64,000 nt of DNA from JBBEAM01 sp040882845 (GTDB lineage: Bacteria; Pseudomonadota; Alphaproteobacteria; Kiloniellales; DSM-21159): contig JBBEAM010000007.1 of assembly GCA_040882845.1 (NCBI GenBank), positions 372,001 to 436,000 of the forward strand, read 5' to 3'. Position numbers and translations under genes: made by a program. The notes under the pieces are model-generated. The model did no database searches. It was not told the DNA's origin and was given only the letters and a program-made list of their open reading frames with translations. Below, in pieces: positions 51,034 to 59,947 of this stretch (position 1 is its first letter; each line of letters opens with the position of its first letter).

Positions 51034-51846
51034 ATGGCCGCCCCGCCGCCGCTGATCGAGACGGGATTCGTCCGGGTCAAGCAGACCCGCCACGGCGTCA
51101 TGGCCTACAACAAGAACGACATCTATGTCGGCCGCGCCCTGGACCTCTACGGCGAGCACACGGAACTGGAGCTGCAGGCGCTGGGCAAGCTGATCCCAGC
51201 CGGCGGCACGGTGATCGACGTCGGCGCCAACATCGGCGTGCACAGCGTTTTCTTTGCCAAGACGGTCGGACCGCAGGGGCGGGTGCTGGCCTTCGAGCCG
51301 CAGCGCCACGCCTTTCAACTGCTGGCGGCGAACGCGGCGCTCAACGGCCTGTCGAACCTGCGGATCGAGCGCGCCGCCGTCGGGCCCTGCGGAGGCGAAA
51401 TCCACGTGCCCGATCTCGACCCCGCGGCCACGAGCAACTTCGGCGGCGTTTCGGTCAATGCCAAGGGAGATGGTGAGCCGGTCGCGATGATCGCTCTGGA
51501 TTCCCTCGATCTCGGCCGCTGCGACCTGATCAAGATCGACGTCGAGGGGCTGGAGATCGAGGTTCTGCAGGGCGCCAGGGATACCGTGGTCCTGCACGCG
51601 CCGCTGCTCTATGTGGAGAACGACCGTCAGGAGCATTCCGCGAAGCTGATCGCGCTCCTGTTTTCGCTCGATTACCGGCTGTTCTGGCACCTGCCGTACC
51701 TGTTCAATCCGGATAATTTCTTCGCTAAGGCCGACAACGTTTTTGGCAACGTTCTTTCGGTCAACATGCTCGCGGTGCCCAAGACGCGCGCCTTGAAGAT
51801 CGAAGGCCTGAAGGAAATCCTCTCCCCCAAGGACTGGTGGCGTTGA
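51034..51846 (+). CDS. FkbM-family methyltransferase
   Basis: 270 residues. SAM-binding motif VIDVGANIGVHSVFFAKTVG around residue 60, then FEPQRHAFQLLAANAALNGL, and the FkbM marker DLIKIDVEGLEIEVLQGA. FkbM enzymes methylate hydroxyls of sugars or lipids. It starts nine bases after mobA and probably travels in the same transcript, without an evident role in cofactor synthesis. Confidence 0.85.
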   Translation: MAAPPPLIETGFVRVKQTRHGVMAYNKNDIYVGRALDLYGEHTELELQALGKLIPAGGTVIDVGANIGVHSVFFAKTVGPQGRVLAFEPQRHAFQLLAANAALNGLSNLRIERAAVGPCGGEIHVPDLDPAATSNFGGVSVNAKGDGEPVAMIALDSLDLGRCDLIKIDVEGLEIEVLQGARDTVVLHAPLLYVENDRQEHSAKLIALLFSLDYRLFWHLPYLFNPDNFFAKADNVFGNVLSVNMLAVPKTRALKIEGLKEILSPKDWWR

Positions 51847-51952
51847 GCGTGCCGCCGCGTCGCGGCCGCTCATCTCCACGTTGTGAAGCCCCCCGCATTG
51901 CGCCTATATGAGTCCCGTGGAGCCTTGAGCTGGATTGGGAATCGAACGCGAT

Positions 51953-52531
51953 ATGGAGCAGAAACCTCTGGCAGCCGGCCAGGAGATCCTGCCGCTTGGC
52001 ATCGTGATCGAGCGCCGCGAGATCGACAATCGCTGGCAGAAGCACGTTTGGCGCGGGGTCGCCGTGCTGCCCGGCGCAGCGGAGCTGGATTCGCGCGGCC
52101 CCTGGAAAGAACTCGCCCGAGGCGAAGAGGGGGGCAAGGGCTGGGTGCGCTACCACGCCGGCACCCTGCCGCTGAGCCTCTTCCGTAAGGAGACCGAAGG
52201 CTACAAGGTCAGCATGAGCCAGCAGCCTCCGCGCGTCTTCATCGTGCTGCGCAGCGGGCTCGACTGCGATTGCGAACACGATGTCGTTGCGGTGGCGGCG
52301 ACGGTCAGCCCCTATGAGGCCCAGGACTTCCTGGACAGCGGCAGCGATATCGTCGAGGCCCTGCCGATGCCGCCGACGCTGGCCGGCTTCGTTCAGGACT
52401 ACATCGACCGGCATCACAGCGAGGAGCCCTTCATCAAGCGTCAGCGGGGCCCGCGCGCCCCCGAAAAGCAGGTGTTCGTCGCCCAGGGTGCAGCGCCAGT
52501 GGAGCGCGGCAAGGGCAAGAAAAGGCTATGA
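51953..52531 (+). CDS. DUF3305 protein
   Basis: 192 residues from ATG 51953; TTG 51935 would add six residues. It matches DUF3305 (IVIERREIDNRWQKHVWRGV, TLPLSLFRKETEGYKVSMSQ, RVFIVLRSG), a family found almost only at formate dehydrogenase loci in proteobacteria together with DUF3306. Cytoplasmic; function unknown. Cys residues occur in DCDCEHDVV. The stop lies five bases before the DUF3306 ATG. Confidence 0.88.
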   Translation: MEQKPLAAGQEILPLGIVIERREIDNRWQKHVWRGVAVLPGAAELDSRGPWKELARGEEGGKGWVRYHAGTLPLSLFRKETEGYKVSMSQQPPRVFIVLRSGLDCDCEHDVVAVAATVSPYEAQDFLDSGSDIVEALPMPPTLAGFVQDYIDRHHSEEPFIKRQRGPRAPEKQVFVAQGAAPVERGKGKKRL

Positions 52532-52535
52532 GGCA

Positions 52536-53246
52536 ATGAAAGGCGAGAAGGCAAAAGCTCCGAAGCCGTCGGACGAAGGGGGTTTTTTCTCCCGCTGGTC
52601 GCAGCGTAAGCGCGGCGGCGCCGCCGAACCTGAAGCAGAGATAGCCGCTGCGGGCGATTCCGCGGTCCCGGCCGAGACCGGCAGCGAGGCGCCATCGGAA
52701 TGGAGCGAAGACCAGGTGCAGCAGAAGCTCGGCGAGATCGAAGGCATGAAGCAGGGCGACGACTTCAAGCCGCTGCTTGGCGCCGGTATCCCCTCCCTGG
52801 TGAAGCGGGCCGCGCTGAGAAAGCTGTGGCGCAGCCATCCGGCGATCGGCTTCATCGACGGGCTCGACGACTACAACGAGGACTACACCATCAAGCCGGG
52901 GGTGGTGGCGCAGGTCCGCAGCGCCTATCGGGCGGGTGAGGGCTACGTCTACGACGAGGAGGCGGAGACGGAGCGCCAGACGGAAATCTCCGCGCGGCGC
53001 GATCGCGACAAGCACCGCGCGCGGGCGGCCGGCGAAGCGGCGGAAAAGCGCGGCGCCGAGTCCGGCGAGGACGAGGAAGCGGGCGGCATCGACCGGCAGG
53101 CCGCCGCCGACGCCCAGACTGCCGCCCTCTCCGATCCAGCCGATAGCGAGGATCGGGAGACCGAGTCGCAGCCTGATAGCAAGCCAGCGGCCGGGAAGGG
53201 CCGCGGCCGCGCCTCGGCGCGGCGCTGGGGCGGCGGCCAAGCCTAG
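52536..53246 (+). CDS. DUF3306 protein
   Basis: 236 residues. The conserved N-terminal part is FFSRWSQRKR and the core is DDFKPLLGAGIPSLVKRAAL, RKLWRSHPAIGFIDGLDDYN, EDYTIKPGVV. The tail is long, charged and low in complexity (Ala/Glu/Arg-rich), probably disordered. It is the usual partner of DUF3305 at formate dehydrogenase loci. Function unknown. Confidence 0.88.
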   Translation: MKGEKAKAPKPSDEGGFFSRWSQRKRGGAAEPEAEIAAAGDSAVPAETGSEAPSEWSEDQVQQKLGEIEGMKQGDDFKPLLGAGIPSLVKRAALRKLWRSHPAIGFIDGLDDYNEDYTIKPGVVAQVRSAYRAGEGYVYDEEAETERQTEISARRDRDKHRARAAGEAAEKRGAESGEDEEAGGIDRQAAADAQTAALSDPADSEDRETESQPDSKPAAGKGRGRASARRWGGGQA

Positions 53247-53331
53247 CGCAGCCGCGCCGAACGGCTAAATATGCCTGTGGTATCAATTTGTTACCACTTG
53301 GTGGCTCTTCGCAGTGCAGCATGTCTTTGAT

Positions 53332-53399
53332 TTGACACAGCGCTGCGAATAGCGCCTAATTCTCCGTAATAATAAAAAACGACTACCGAAACGGGTTAA
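53332..53399 (+). promoter_or_regulatory. Promoter and shared 13-base motif upstream of the formate dehydrogenase operon
   Basis: TTGACA at 53332-53337 and cctaat at 53355-53360 with a 17-base spacer look like a sigma-70 promoter. Downstream, cgaaacgggttaa (53387-53399) is identical to the motif next to the regulator gene (38961-38973). The inverted repeat gcgct/agcgc lies in the spacer. This 254-base gap holds no gene. Confidence 0.55.
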
Positions 53400-53500
53400 G
53401 CAATCGCGGCGTCGGCGTGTGGGCCGGTCGCAGGGATCGATCCACAGTTACCGAGACCGCGTTTCGCGCCGGAAAGTGCGTGTTACGGGAGGATCGGGCT

Positions 53501-54118
53501 TTGGCGGACGAGACCGCCCAAAATTTCGAATTGAGCGAGGAAGATCGGCTGCGCGCCGATTGGTACATGCTGTTGGCGCAGCTGTTGCGCGAGCCGCCCC
53601 AGGAGCACGACCTGGCGGGCTTGCGCAAGCTGGAGGGCGACGACAGCCTGCTCGGGGAAGCCATCGCCTCCCTGGCCGCCGCCGCCAAGGCGACCGACCA
53701 AGCCAAGCTCAAGCGCGAATACCACGACCTTTTCATCGGCATCGGTCAGGGCGAGCTGCTGCCTTACGGCTCCTACTATCTGACCGGTTTCCTGCACGAA
53801 AAACCCCTGGCAAAGCTGCGCGGCGAGATGAACCAGCTGGGCATCCGCCGCGCCGATAGCGTCGCCGAGCCGGAGGACCACATCGCCGCGCTCTGCGAGA
53901 TGATGGCCGGACTGATCAACGGGGCGTTCAGCCAGGATGGGGTACCGGTCCCGCTGGCCACGCAACGCCAATTCTATGAAACTCACATCGGTTGCTGGGC
54001 GCCGCGCTTCTTCGAGGATCTCGAAGCTGCGCCCTCGGCGGCCTTCTACATGCCTGTGGGCACCATCGGCCGCCTGTTCCTGGCGGTCGAGGCCCAGGCG
54101 TTCGACATGGCGGCCTAG
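53501..54118 (+). CDS. TorD-family chaperone for formate dehydrogenase
   Basis: 205 residues from TTG 53501, which has GGGAGGA eight bases upstream; a GTG at 53417 would add 28 unlikely residues. The TorD/DmsD fold is shown by RADWYMLLAQLLREPP, EYHDLFIGIGQGELLPYGSY, YLTGFLHEKPLA and FYETHIGCWAPRFFEDLE. These proteins bind the Tat signal of the catalytic subunit until the cofactor is in place. First gene of the formate dehydrogenase operon. Confidence 0.85.
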   Translation: MADETAQNFELSEEDRLRADWYMLLAQLLREPPQEHDLAGLRKLEGDDSLLGEAIASLAAAAKATDQAKLKREYHDLFIGIGQGELLPYGSYYLTGFLHEKPLAKLRGEMNQLGIRRADSVAEPEDHIAALCEMMAGLINGAFSQDGVPVPLATQRQFYETHIGCWAPRFFEDLEAAPSAAFYMPVGTIGRLFLAVEAQAFDMAA

Positions 54119-54211
54119 CGCTCTGTCGTCAGGTGCATAGGGGAGTGGCGGGGTCCCTCTAGGCAGTCGTCCCGCAAGGCAAGCGTTTCACCACGAAAGG
54201 AAGGTGAGCGA

Positions 54212-54415
54212 ATGAGTACGAAAGAAGCGAAGTCGATGGATCGGCGCGGCTTCTTCAAATCCGCTGGCATCGGTGCCGGCGCGATCGGTGGCGCGGCGGT
54301 TCTCGCCGTTGCCGGCAAGGGCGCGGAAGCGGCTGAGCCGGTCAAGTCCCCGACCGCGGCGGGCTATCGCGAGACGGAGCACGTGAAGAAGTACTACGAG
54401 CTGTCGAAATTCTAA
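54212..54415 (+). CDS. Small Tat-target protein of formate dehydrogenase locus
   Basis: 67 residues. A twin-arginine signal MDRRGFFKSAGIGAGAIGGA is followed by only about 30 mature residues (TAAGYRETEHVKKYYELSKF). This is the TIGR02811-type formate dehydrogenase region Tat target, always next to the alpha subunit gene. GGAAGGTGAG precedes the ATG. Role unknown. Confidence 0.9.
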   Translation: MSTKEAKSMDRRGFFKSAGIGAGAIGGAAVLAVAGKGAEAAEPVKSPTAAGYRETEHVKKYYELSKF

Positions 54416-54450
54416 TCAAACCAAGTGCTTGAAAAGTACAGGAGAGGTCG

Positions 54451-57324
54451 ATGCTTACGAGAAAGACGAATGGGGTTGCGAATGGCCCCCGTTTGTCAAA
54501 AGCGTTCGCCGGCATTGCCGGTAACGCAATTGACCGCCGTACTTTCCTGAAGCGATCCGGTCTGGCTGCTGGCGGCATTGCCGCGGCGTCCAGCCTGTCC
54601 TTCGGAATGGTGCGGAAGGCCGAGGCAGGCTTCACCGACCCGAACGCCGAGACCAAGCTGGTCAAATCGGTATGTACCCATTGTTCGGTCGGCTGCACGG
54701 TCATCGCAGAGATACAGAACGGTATCTGGACGGGCCAGGAGCCCGGCTGGGACAGCCCGTTCAACCTCGGGGCCCACTGCGCAAAGGGCGCTTCGGTGCG
54801 CGAGCATGCGCACGGCGAACGCCGGCTGAAGCATCCCACCAAGCTGGTCGACGGCAAGTGGGAGAAGATCGGCTGGGACCAGGCGATCGACGAGATCGGC
54901 GATAAGGTCAAGGAGATCTGGGAGACGAGCGGACCGGATTCGGTCTACCTGCTCGGCTCCGCCAAGCACAGCAACGAGCAGTCCTACCTGATCCGCAAGT
55001 TGGCCGCCTTCATGGGCACCAACAACATCGATCATCAGGCGCGTATCTGTCATTCCACCACGGTCGCGGGTGTCGCCAACACCTGGGGCTACGGGGCGAT
55101 GACGAACTCCTACAACGACATCCACAATTCGCGCGCCATCTTCCTGATCGGCGGCAATCCCGCCGAAGCGCACCCGGTGTCCCTCCAGCACCTGCTGAAG
55201 GCCAAGGAGCAGAACAACGCTTCGATGATCGTCTGCGACCCGCGCTTCACCAGAACCGCGGCCCATGCCGACGAGTACGTCCGTTTCCGTCCCGGCACCG
55301 ACGTCGCCATGATCTGGGGCATTCTCTGGCATGTCTTCGAGAACGGCTGGGAGGATAAGGAATACATCCGCCAGCGCGTCTGGGGCATGGATCAGATCAA
55401 GGCCGAGGTCGCCAAGTGGAACCCGGAAGAGGTCGAGCGCGTCACCGGCGTGCCCGGCTCGCAGATGGCCCGCGTCGCGCGGACGCTGGCCAACAACCGT
55501 CCCTTCACCATCATCTGGTGCATGGGCGGTACGCAGCACACCAACGGCAACAACAACACCCGTGCCTATTGCGTCCTGGGCCTTGCCCTCGGCGTGATCG
55601 GGGTGCCTGGCGGTGGCGCCAACATCTTCCGCGGCCACGACAACGTCCAGGGCGCGACCGATCTTGGCGTGCTCTGCGATACCCTGCCGGGATACTACGG
55701 TCTGGCTACCGGTTCCTGGAAGCATTGGGCCAGGGTCTGGGAGACCGACTACGAGGCTCTCAAGGGCCGCTTCGCCTCCCAGGAAATGATGGAGGCCGCC
55801 GGCGTGCCGGTGTCGCGCTGGTTCGATCTCGCCTTGGAAGCCAAGGAGAACATCGACCAGAACGATAACCTGCGGGCGATGTTCTTCTGGGGCCACGCCC
55901 CGAACTCGCAGACCCGTCTGCCGGATATGCAGAAGGCCATGAGCAACCTCGATATGCTCGTGGTCGTCGATCCCTATCCGACCATGACGGCGGTGATGCA
56001 CGAACGAACCGACGGCGTCTATCTGCTGCCGGCCTCGACGCAGTTCGAAACCTATGGTTCGGTGACGGCGTCGAATCGGTCCCTGCAGTGGCGCGAGACG
56101 GTTTTCGAGCCGCTGTTCGAGTCGAAGCCCGATCAAGATATTATGTATCTGCTCGCGGCCAAGCTCGGTTTCGCCGAGGAGATGTTCAAGAACATCGAGG
56201 TCAATGGCACCTCGCCTTTGGTCGAGGACATCACCCGGGAGTTCAACCGCGGCATGTGGACCATCGGCTACACCGGCCAGTCGCCGGAGCGGATGCGGCT
56301 GCACATGGCCAACCAGGGGAGTTTCGACAAAACGACCCTGCAGGCGAACGGCGGCCCGGCGGACGGCGATTACTACGGACTGCCCTGGCCTTGCTGGGGC
56401 ACCCCCGAGCTGGGGCATCCCGGAACGCCCTTGCTCTACGACACCTCGAAGCCGGTGGCGGAAGGCGGTCTTTGCTTCCGCGCCCGTTTCGGCGTCGAGC
56501 ACGAGGGGGACAACCTGCTCGCCGAAGGCAGCTATCCGGTCGGCTCTGAGATCGAGGACGGCTATCCCGAGTTCACCATGGCCATGCTCCAGGAGCTTGG
56601 CTGGGATGGCGACTTGACCGATGAGGAGCGGGCCGCGATCGATGCGGTGGCAGCCGAGAAGACGAACTGGAAGGTCGACCTTTCGGGTGGCATCCAGCGC
56701 GTCGCGATCAAGCATGGCTGCGCGCCCTTCGGCAACGCCAAGGCCCGCACGGTGGTGTGGAACTTCCCGGATCCGGTGCCCTTGCACCGCGAGCCGCTCT
56801 ACACGCCGCGCCGCGATCTGGTGGCCGACTACCCGACCTACGAAGACGGGCGGAAGTTCCGCCTGCCTGTTCTCTACGCGTCGATCCAGGCCAAGGACTT
56901 CTCCAGCGACTTCCCGGTCATTCTCACCTCGGGACGCCTGGTGGAGTACGAAGGCGGCGGCGATGAAAGCCGGTCCAATCCCTGGCTGGCCGAGTTGCAG
57001 CAGAACATGTTCGTCGAGATCAACCCGTACAACGCCAACAACCTCGGCGTTCAGGACGGGCAGATGGTCTGGGTGCATGGTCCGGAAGGCGCCAAGGTCA
57101 AGGTCATGGCCATGGTCACAAACCGCGTTGGCCGCGATGTCGCGTTTATGCCGTTCCACTTCGGTGGGCATTGGCAGGGCGAGGATCTGAGGGATCGTTA
57201 TCCCGCGGGTGCCGACCCCTATGTCCTGGGCGAAGCGTCGAATACGGCGCAGACCTACGGCTACGACATCGTTACCAACATGCAAGAAACCAAGGCGACC
57301 CTCTGCCGCATTGAGCCGGCATAG
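54451..57324 (+). CDS. fdhA: Periplasmic formate dehydrogenase, catalytic alpha subunit (Cys ligand)
   Basis: 957 residues. Oxidises formate to CO2 with a bis-MGD cofactor holding Mo or W. The Tat signal is DRRTFLKRSG (Arg 29-30). The N-terminal [4Fe-4S] site is C75, C78, C82 (CTHCSVGC) and C110 (GAHCAKG). The metal ligand is Cys200 in HQARICHSTTVAG, coded TGT, where other members carry selenocysteine; the following His is conserved. MGD-binding motifs WCMGGTQHTNGNNNTRAYCV, IFRGHDNVQGATDLGV and the C-terminal domain are present, so the gene is full length. A tungstate importer nearby suggests that W may be used. Confidence 0.95.
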   Translation: MLTRKTNGVANGPRLSKAFAGIAGNAIDRRTFLKRSGLAAGGIAAASSLSFGMVRKAEAGFTDPNAETKLVKSVCTHCSVGCTVIAEIQNGIWTGQEPGWDSPFNLGAHCAKGASVREHAHGERRLKHPTKLVDGKWEKIGWDQAIDEIGDKVKEIWETSGPDSVYLLGSAKHSNEQSYLIRKLAAFMGTNNIDHQARICHSTTVAGVANTWGYGAMTNSYNDIHNSRAIFLIGGNPAEAHPVSLQHLLKAKEQNNASMIVCDPRFTRTAAHADEYVRFRPGTDVAMIWGILWHVFENGWEDKEYIRQRVWGMDQIKAEVAKWNPEEVERVTGVPGSQMARVARTLANNRPFTIIWCMGGTQHTNGNNNTRAYCVLGLALGVIGVPGGGANIFRGHDNVQGATDLGVLCDTLPGYYGLATGSWKHWARVWETDYEALKGRFASQEMMEAAGVPVSRWFDLALEAKENIDQNDNLRAMFFWGHAPNSQTRLPDMQKAMSNLDMLVVVDPYPTMTAVMHERTDGVYLLPASTQFETYGSVTASNRSLQWRETVFEPLFESKPDQDIMYLLAAKLGFAEEMFKNIEVNGTSPLVEDITREFNRGMWTIGYTGQSPERMRLHMANQGSFDKTTLQANGGPADGDYYGLPWPCWGTPELGHPGTPLLYDTSKPVAEGGLCFRARFGVEHEGDNLLAEGSYPVGSEIEDGYPEFTMAMLQELGWDGDLTDEERAAIDAVAAEKTNWKVDLSGGIQRVAIKHGCAPFGNAKARTVVWNFPDPVPLHREPLYTPRRDLVADYPTYEDGRKFRLPVLYASIQAKDFSSDFPVILTSGRLVEYEGGGDESRSNPWLAELQQNMFVEINPYNANNLGVQDGQMVWVHGPEGAKVKVMAMVTNRVGRDVAFMPFHFGGHWQGEDLRDRYPAGADPYVLGEASNTAQTYGYDIVTNMQETKATLCRIEPA

Positions 57325-57344
57325 GGCGAGAGGAGAGATAGATC

Positions 57345-57944
57345 ATGGCACGCATGAAATTCCTCTGTGACGCCGAACGTTGTATCGAGTGCAACGCCTG
57401 CGTCACCGCCTGCAAAAACGAGCACGAGGTGCCCTGGGGCGTGAACCGCCGCCGCGTCGTCACCATCAACGATGGCGACCCTGGTGAGCGTTCGATCTCG
57501 GTGGCCTGCATGCACTGCTCCGACGCGCCGTGCATGGCGGTCTGCCCGGTCGACTGCTTCTACCAGAGCGACGAGGGTGTGGTTCTGCACTCCAAGGATC
57601 TCTGCATCGGCTGCGGTTACTGCTTCTACGCTTGCCCCTTCGGGGCGCCGCAGTATCCGCAGGCAGGCAACTTCGGCAGTCGCGGCAAGATGGACAAGTG
57701 CACCTTCTGCGCCGGTGGGCCCGAGGAGGATCTTTCCTCCATCGAGTTCCAGAAGTACGGCCGCAACCGTCTGGCCGAGGGCAAGCTCCCGCTCTGCGCG
57801 GAGATGTGCTCGACCAAGGCGCTGCTGGCCGGCGACGGCGACGTGGTGTCGGACATCTACCGCGAGCGCGTGGTTGCCCGCGGCTTCGGCTCCGGTGCTT
57901 GGGGCTGGGGCACGGCCTACGAGCAGAAGGCGCCGGGGTCCTGA
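57345..57944 (+). CDS. fdh3B: Formate dehydrogenase iron-sulfur (beta) subunit, FDH3 type
   Basis: 199 residues. Four cysteine groups bind four [4Fe-4S] clusters: CIECNACVTACKNEH, CMHCSDAPCMAVCPVDC, CIGCGYCFYACPFG, and CTFCAG with LCAEMC. It carries electrons from the alpha to the gamma subunit. It is shorter than the E. coli FdnH type and has no C-terminal anchor, as in FDH3. GAGAGGAGAG lies upstream of the ATG. Exported with the alpha subunit. Confidence 0.93.
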   Translation: MARMKFLCDAERCIECNACVTACKNEHEVPWGVNRRRVVTINDGDPGERSISVACMHCSDAPCMAVCPVDCFYQSDEGVVLHSKDLCIGCGYCFYACPFGAPQYPQAGNFGSRGKMDKCTFCAGGPEEDLSSIEFQKYGRNRLAEGKLPLCAEMCSTKALLAGDGDVVSDIYRERVVARGFGSGAWGWGTAYEQKAPGS

Positions 57945-57971
57945 TAACCCGCGTCTGAACGCAGTCTAGCA

Positions 57972-58010
57972 GGAGGGGGTGGCACCGGCGTTCCGGTCCC
58001 ACCCCCTTCC
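57972..58010 (+). terminator. Strong hairpin after the beta subunit gene
   Basis: ggagggggtggcaccgg pairs with ccggtcccacccccttcc (few interruptions) around a four-base loop cgtt. There is no T-run, so it may be a partial terminator or mRNA stabiliser that lowers expression of the downstream gamma-subunit part of the operon. Confidence 0.55.
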
Positions 58011-58078
58011 TGACGAAAATGACAGGTTCGCAGATTCAACCCGGATTCAGGAGCGCTCCGAGGCGAGCGGATAGCAGC

Positions 58079-58279
58079 ATGACTCGAACAGCCAAGGCGG
58101 CGATCGCCGCTGCAATCCTTGTCAGCATGGGCCTTAGCCTGTCCGCTTGCGACGAGGACGAGCAGGACCGCATCCTGCGCTACGACAAAGGCACCTATCT
58201 TGGCGAGCCGGACGACCCGCTCGACCAGGGCACTTTGGACGAACTGCGCAACCGGGCGCGAAACCAGCAGGGGGCCTGA
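58079..58279 (+). CDS. Small lipoprotein in the formate dehydrogenase operon
   Basis: 66 residues from ATG 58079. Lipoprotein signal with LVSMGLSLSACDEDE lipobox; the mature part is only about 43 residues, acidic (DRILRYDKGTYLGEPDDPLD, ELRNRARNQ). It sits between the beta and gamma subunit genes, so it may help to anchor the enzyme at the membrane. Family unknown to me. The longer frame from 58019 lacks a signal peptide. Confidence 0.7.
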   Translation: MTRTAKAAIAAAILVSMGLSLSACDEDEQDRILRYDKGTYLGEPDDPLDQGTLDELRNRARNQQGA

Positions 58280-58319
58280 CCCCATGCCGCCGTTCATGCG
58301 AGGGCGAGGAGAGACGACG

Positions 58320-59456
58320 ATGCATCATAGCTTGGGGAAATCAGCGCGTGGACTGGCGGCCGTTCTGGGGCTGGCGATCCTGCTGTCTTTAGCCGCCGCC
58401 GCGAGCTTCGAGGACGCCGCGCTGGCGCAAAGCGCGGACGGCAGCACCGAACAGAATCTCGGCGGCCAGGTTCCCGGCAACAGCCTGGGTTCCGCGAGCG
58501 ACGCCGATCTCTGGCGGGCGATCCGCAACGGGGCGCAGGGCTCGGTCTCGATCCAGGACAAGCAGGCGGGGACGCTGATCCAGTCCGAGGGTGACAACTG
58601 GCGGGCGATCCGCAACGGGCCGCTTGCCACCTACGGGGTTTGGGTGCTGCTCGGCATGATCATCCTGCTGGCGCTGTTTTTCGCCATTCGTGGCCGGATC
58701 AAGATTGAAAGCGGCGAATCGGATCGCCGGATCGAGCGCTTCAACTTCCTCGACCGCATCACTCATTGGACCACCGCGGTCTCCTTCATCATCCTCGGTC
58801 TTACGGGGATGAACATTCTCTGGGGCAAGTTCGTGCTCCTGCCGGTCATCGGCCCCTCGGCCTTCGGCGCGATCACCGCCTGGGGCAAGTACCTGCACAA
58901 CTACGTCGCCTTCGCCTTCATGCTCGGCATCCTGGCGATGTTCGTGCTCTGGGTCGGCCACAACCTGCCCAGCAAGTACGATCTCAAGTGGATCGCCAAG
59001 GGCGGCGGCATGTTCGGCAAGCACAATCATCCGCCGGCGCGCAAGTTCAACGCCGGACAGAAGGTGGTCTTCTGGGCGACCATCCTGGGCGGAATCTCGC
59101 TCAGCTTGTCGGGCATCGCCTTGCTCTTTCCCTTCGAGACTGCGATGTGGGGCAAGACTTTCGGTATTCTCTCCGCCATCGGTCTCGATGTACCCAACCA
59201 GGTCACGCTGATGGAGGAGCAGCAGTTGAACGCCCTCTGGCATGCCGCGGTCGGGATCGTGATGATCGCCATCATCCTGGCGCACATCTATATCGGCACC
59301 CTGGGCATGGAAGGCGCCTTCGACGCCATGGGCACCGGTTACGTCGACGAAAACTGGGCGCGCGAGCACCACAGTATCTGGGTCGCGGAGGTCAAGAACG
59401 AGCCCTTGCCGGACGAGGATGACTCTCGTGGCGCCAGAGCGCAGCCGGCGGAGTGA
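58320..59456 (+). CDS. Formate dehydrogenase cytochrome b (gamma) subunit
   Basis: 378 residues from ATG 58320, with GAGGAGAG seven bases upstream. A signal peptide and a periplasmic segment of about 75 residues (two copies of WRAIRNG) come first, then a helix (GVWVLLGMIILLALFFAI) and the cytochrome b556 part. Haem-ligand histidines are in FNFLDRITHWTTAVSF, KYLHNYVAFAFMLG, and NALWHAAVGIVMIAIILAHI. It receives electrons from the beta subunit and passes them to quinone. The N-terminal extension is longer than in E. coli FdnI but normal for FDH3-type gamma subunits. Confidence 0.9.
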   Translation: MHHSLGKSARGLAAVLGLAILLSLAAAASFEDAALAQSADGSTEQNLGGQVPGNSLGSASDADLWRAIRNGAQGSVSIQDKQAGTLIQSEGDNWRAIRNGPLATYGVWVLLGMIILLALFFAIRGRIKIESGESDRRIERFNFLDRITHWTTAVSFIILGLTGMNILWGKFVLLPVIGPSAFGAITAWGKYLHNYVAFAFMLGILAMFVLWVGHNLPSKYDLKWIAKGGGMFGKHNHPPARKFNAGQKVVFWATILGGISLSLSGIALLFPFETAMWGKTFGILSAIGLDVPNQVTLMEEQQLNALWHAAVGIVMIAIILAHIYIGTLGMEGAFDAMGTGYVDENWAREHHSIWVAEVKNEPLPDEDDSRGARAQPAE

Positions 59457-59461
59457 CGGCA

Positions 59462-59833
59462 ATGCAACGCAGCCGTTCCCTCGCCGGGCTGGCGTCCCTG
59501 GCTCTGCTCATCGTCCTTTCCGGTCCTGCCGCAGCCATGACGCAGCAGGAGGCGGCCGAGAAGATCGCCGAAGAATACGGGGTTGAGGTGCTAAAGACCG
59601 ATGCCCTCTTGCAGGATGGCAGGGCGGTCATCCTGCTGACGGTGATGCAGCCGGGAAGCGATGACAACGCGGCCTTCCAGGTCAACACCATTGCAGTCGA
59701 CGCGAAAACCGGGGAGCTGATCCCCGGGTTCCGGCGGATGGAGACCGGGTCGGTAACGTCCAATGGCGCCTCGGCCTCGACGATCGAGAACCGGCGCCCT
59801 TCCTCGGCGCGGAGCGGAGGGATCTGGCGCTAG
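59462..59833 (+). CDS. Exported PepSY-like protein
   Basis: 123 residues from ATG 59462 (GTG 59453, overlapping the gamma stop, is possible). Signal peptide LAGLASLALLIVLSGPAAA, then MTQQEAAEKIAEEYGVEVLK, VILLTVMQPGSDDNAAFQVN and TIAVDAKTGELIPGFRRMET, which has the PepSY-like pattern ending in VDAKTGE. The C-terminal tail is Ser/Arg-rich. Last gene closely linked to the gamma subunit; role in the enzyme unknown. Confidence 0.7.
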   Translation: MQRSRSLAGLASLALLIVLSGPAAAMTQQEAAEKIAEEYGVEVLKTDALLQDGRAVILLTVMQPGSDDNAAFQVNTIAVDAKTGELIPGFRRMETGSVTSNGASASTIENRRPSSARSGGIWR

Positions 59834-59905
59834 CGGCGATCTCGCAATAAGTTGTCGCTCTAGCCTCGGTCGAGGCCGTCAGCCGCCGCCGTATCTGCGT
59901 CTCTT

Positions 59906-59947
59906 GGAGGTGATCCCTTGGTGACTAAGATTGCGACATGCCTCTGA
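59906..59947 (+). promoter_or_regulatory. Perfect Shine-Dalgarno and mini-ORF overlapping the WD40-cytochrome start
   Basis: ggaggtgatc (59906-59915) is a full anti-16S match. It is best placed for TTG 59918 or GTG 59921, which open an 8-9-codon frame (VTKIATCL) that stops at TGA 59945-59947, just past the ATG (59938) of the next gene. The mini-ORF may couple or attenuate translation of that gene. Confidence 0.4.

Noticed and set aside
55030..55060. Selenocysteine codon in the formate dehydrogenase alpha subunit
   Set aside because: The position of the metal ligand is TGT (Cys), with no TGA in the reading frame.
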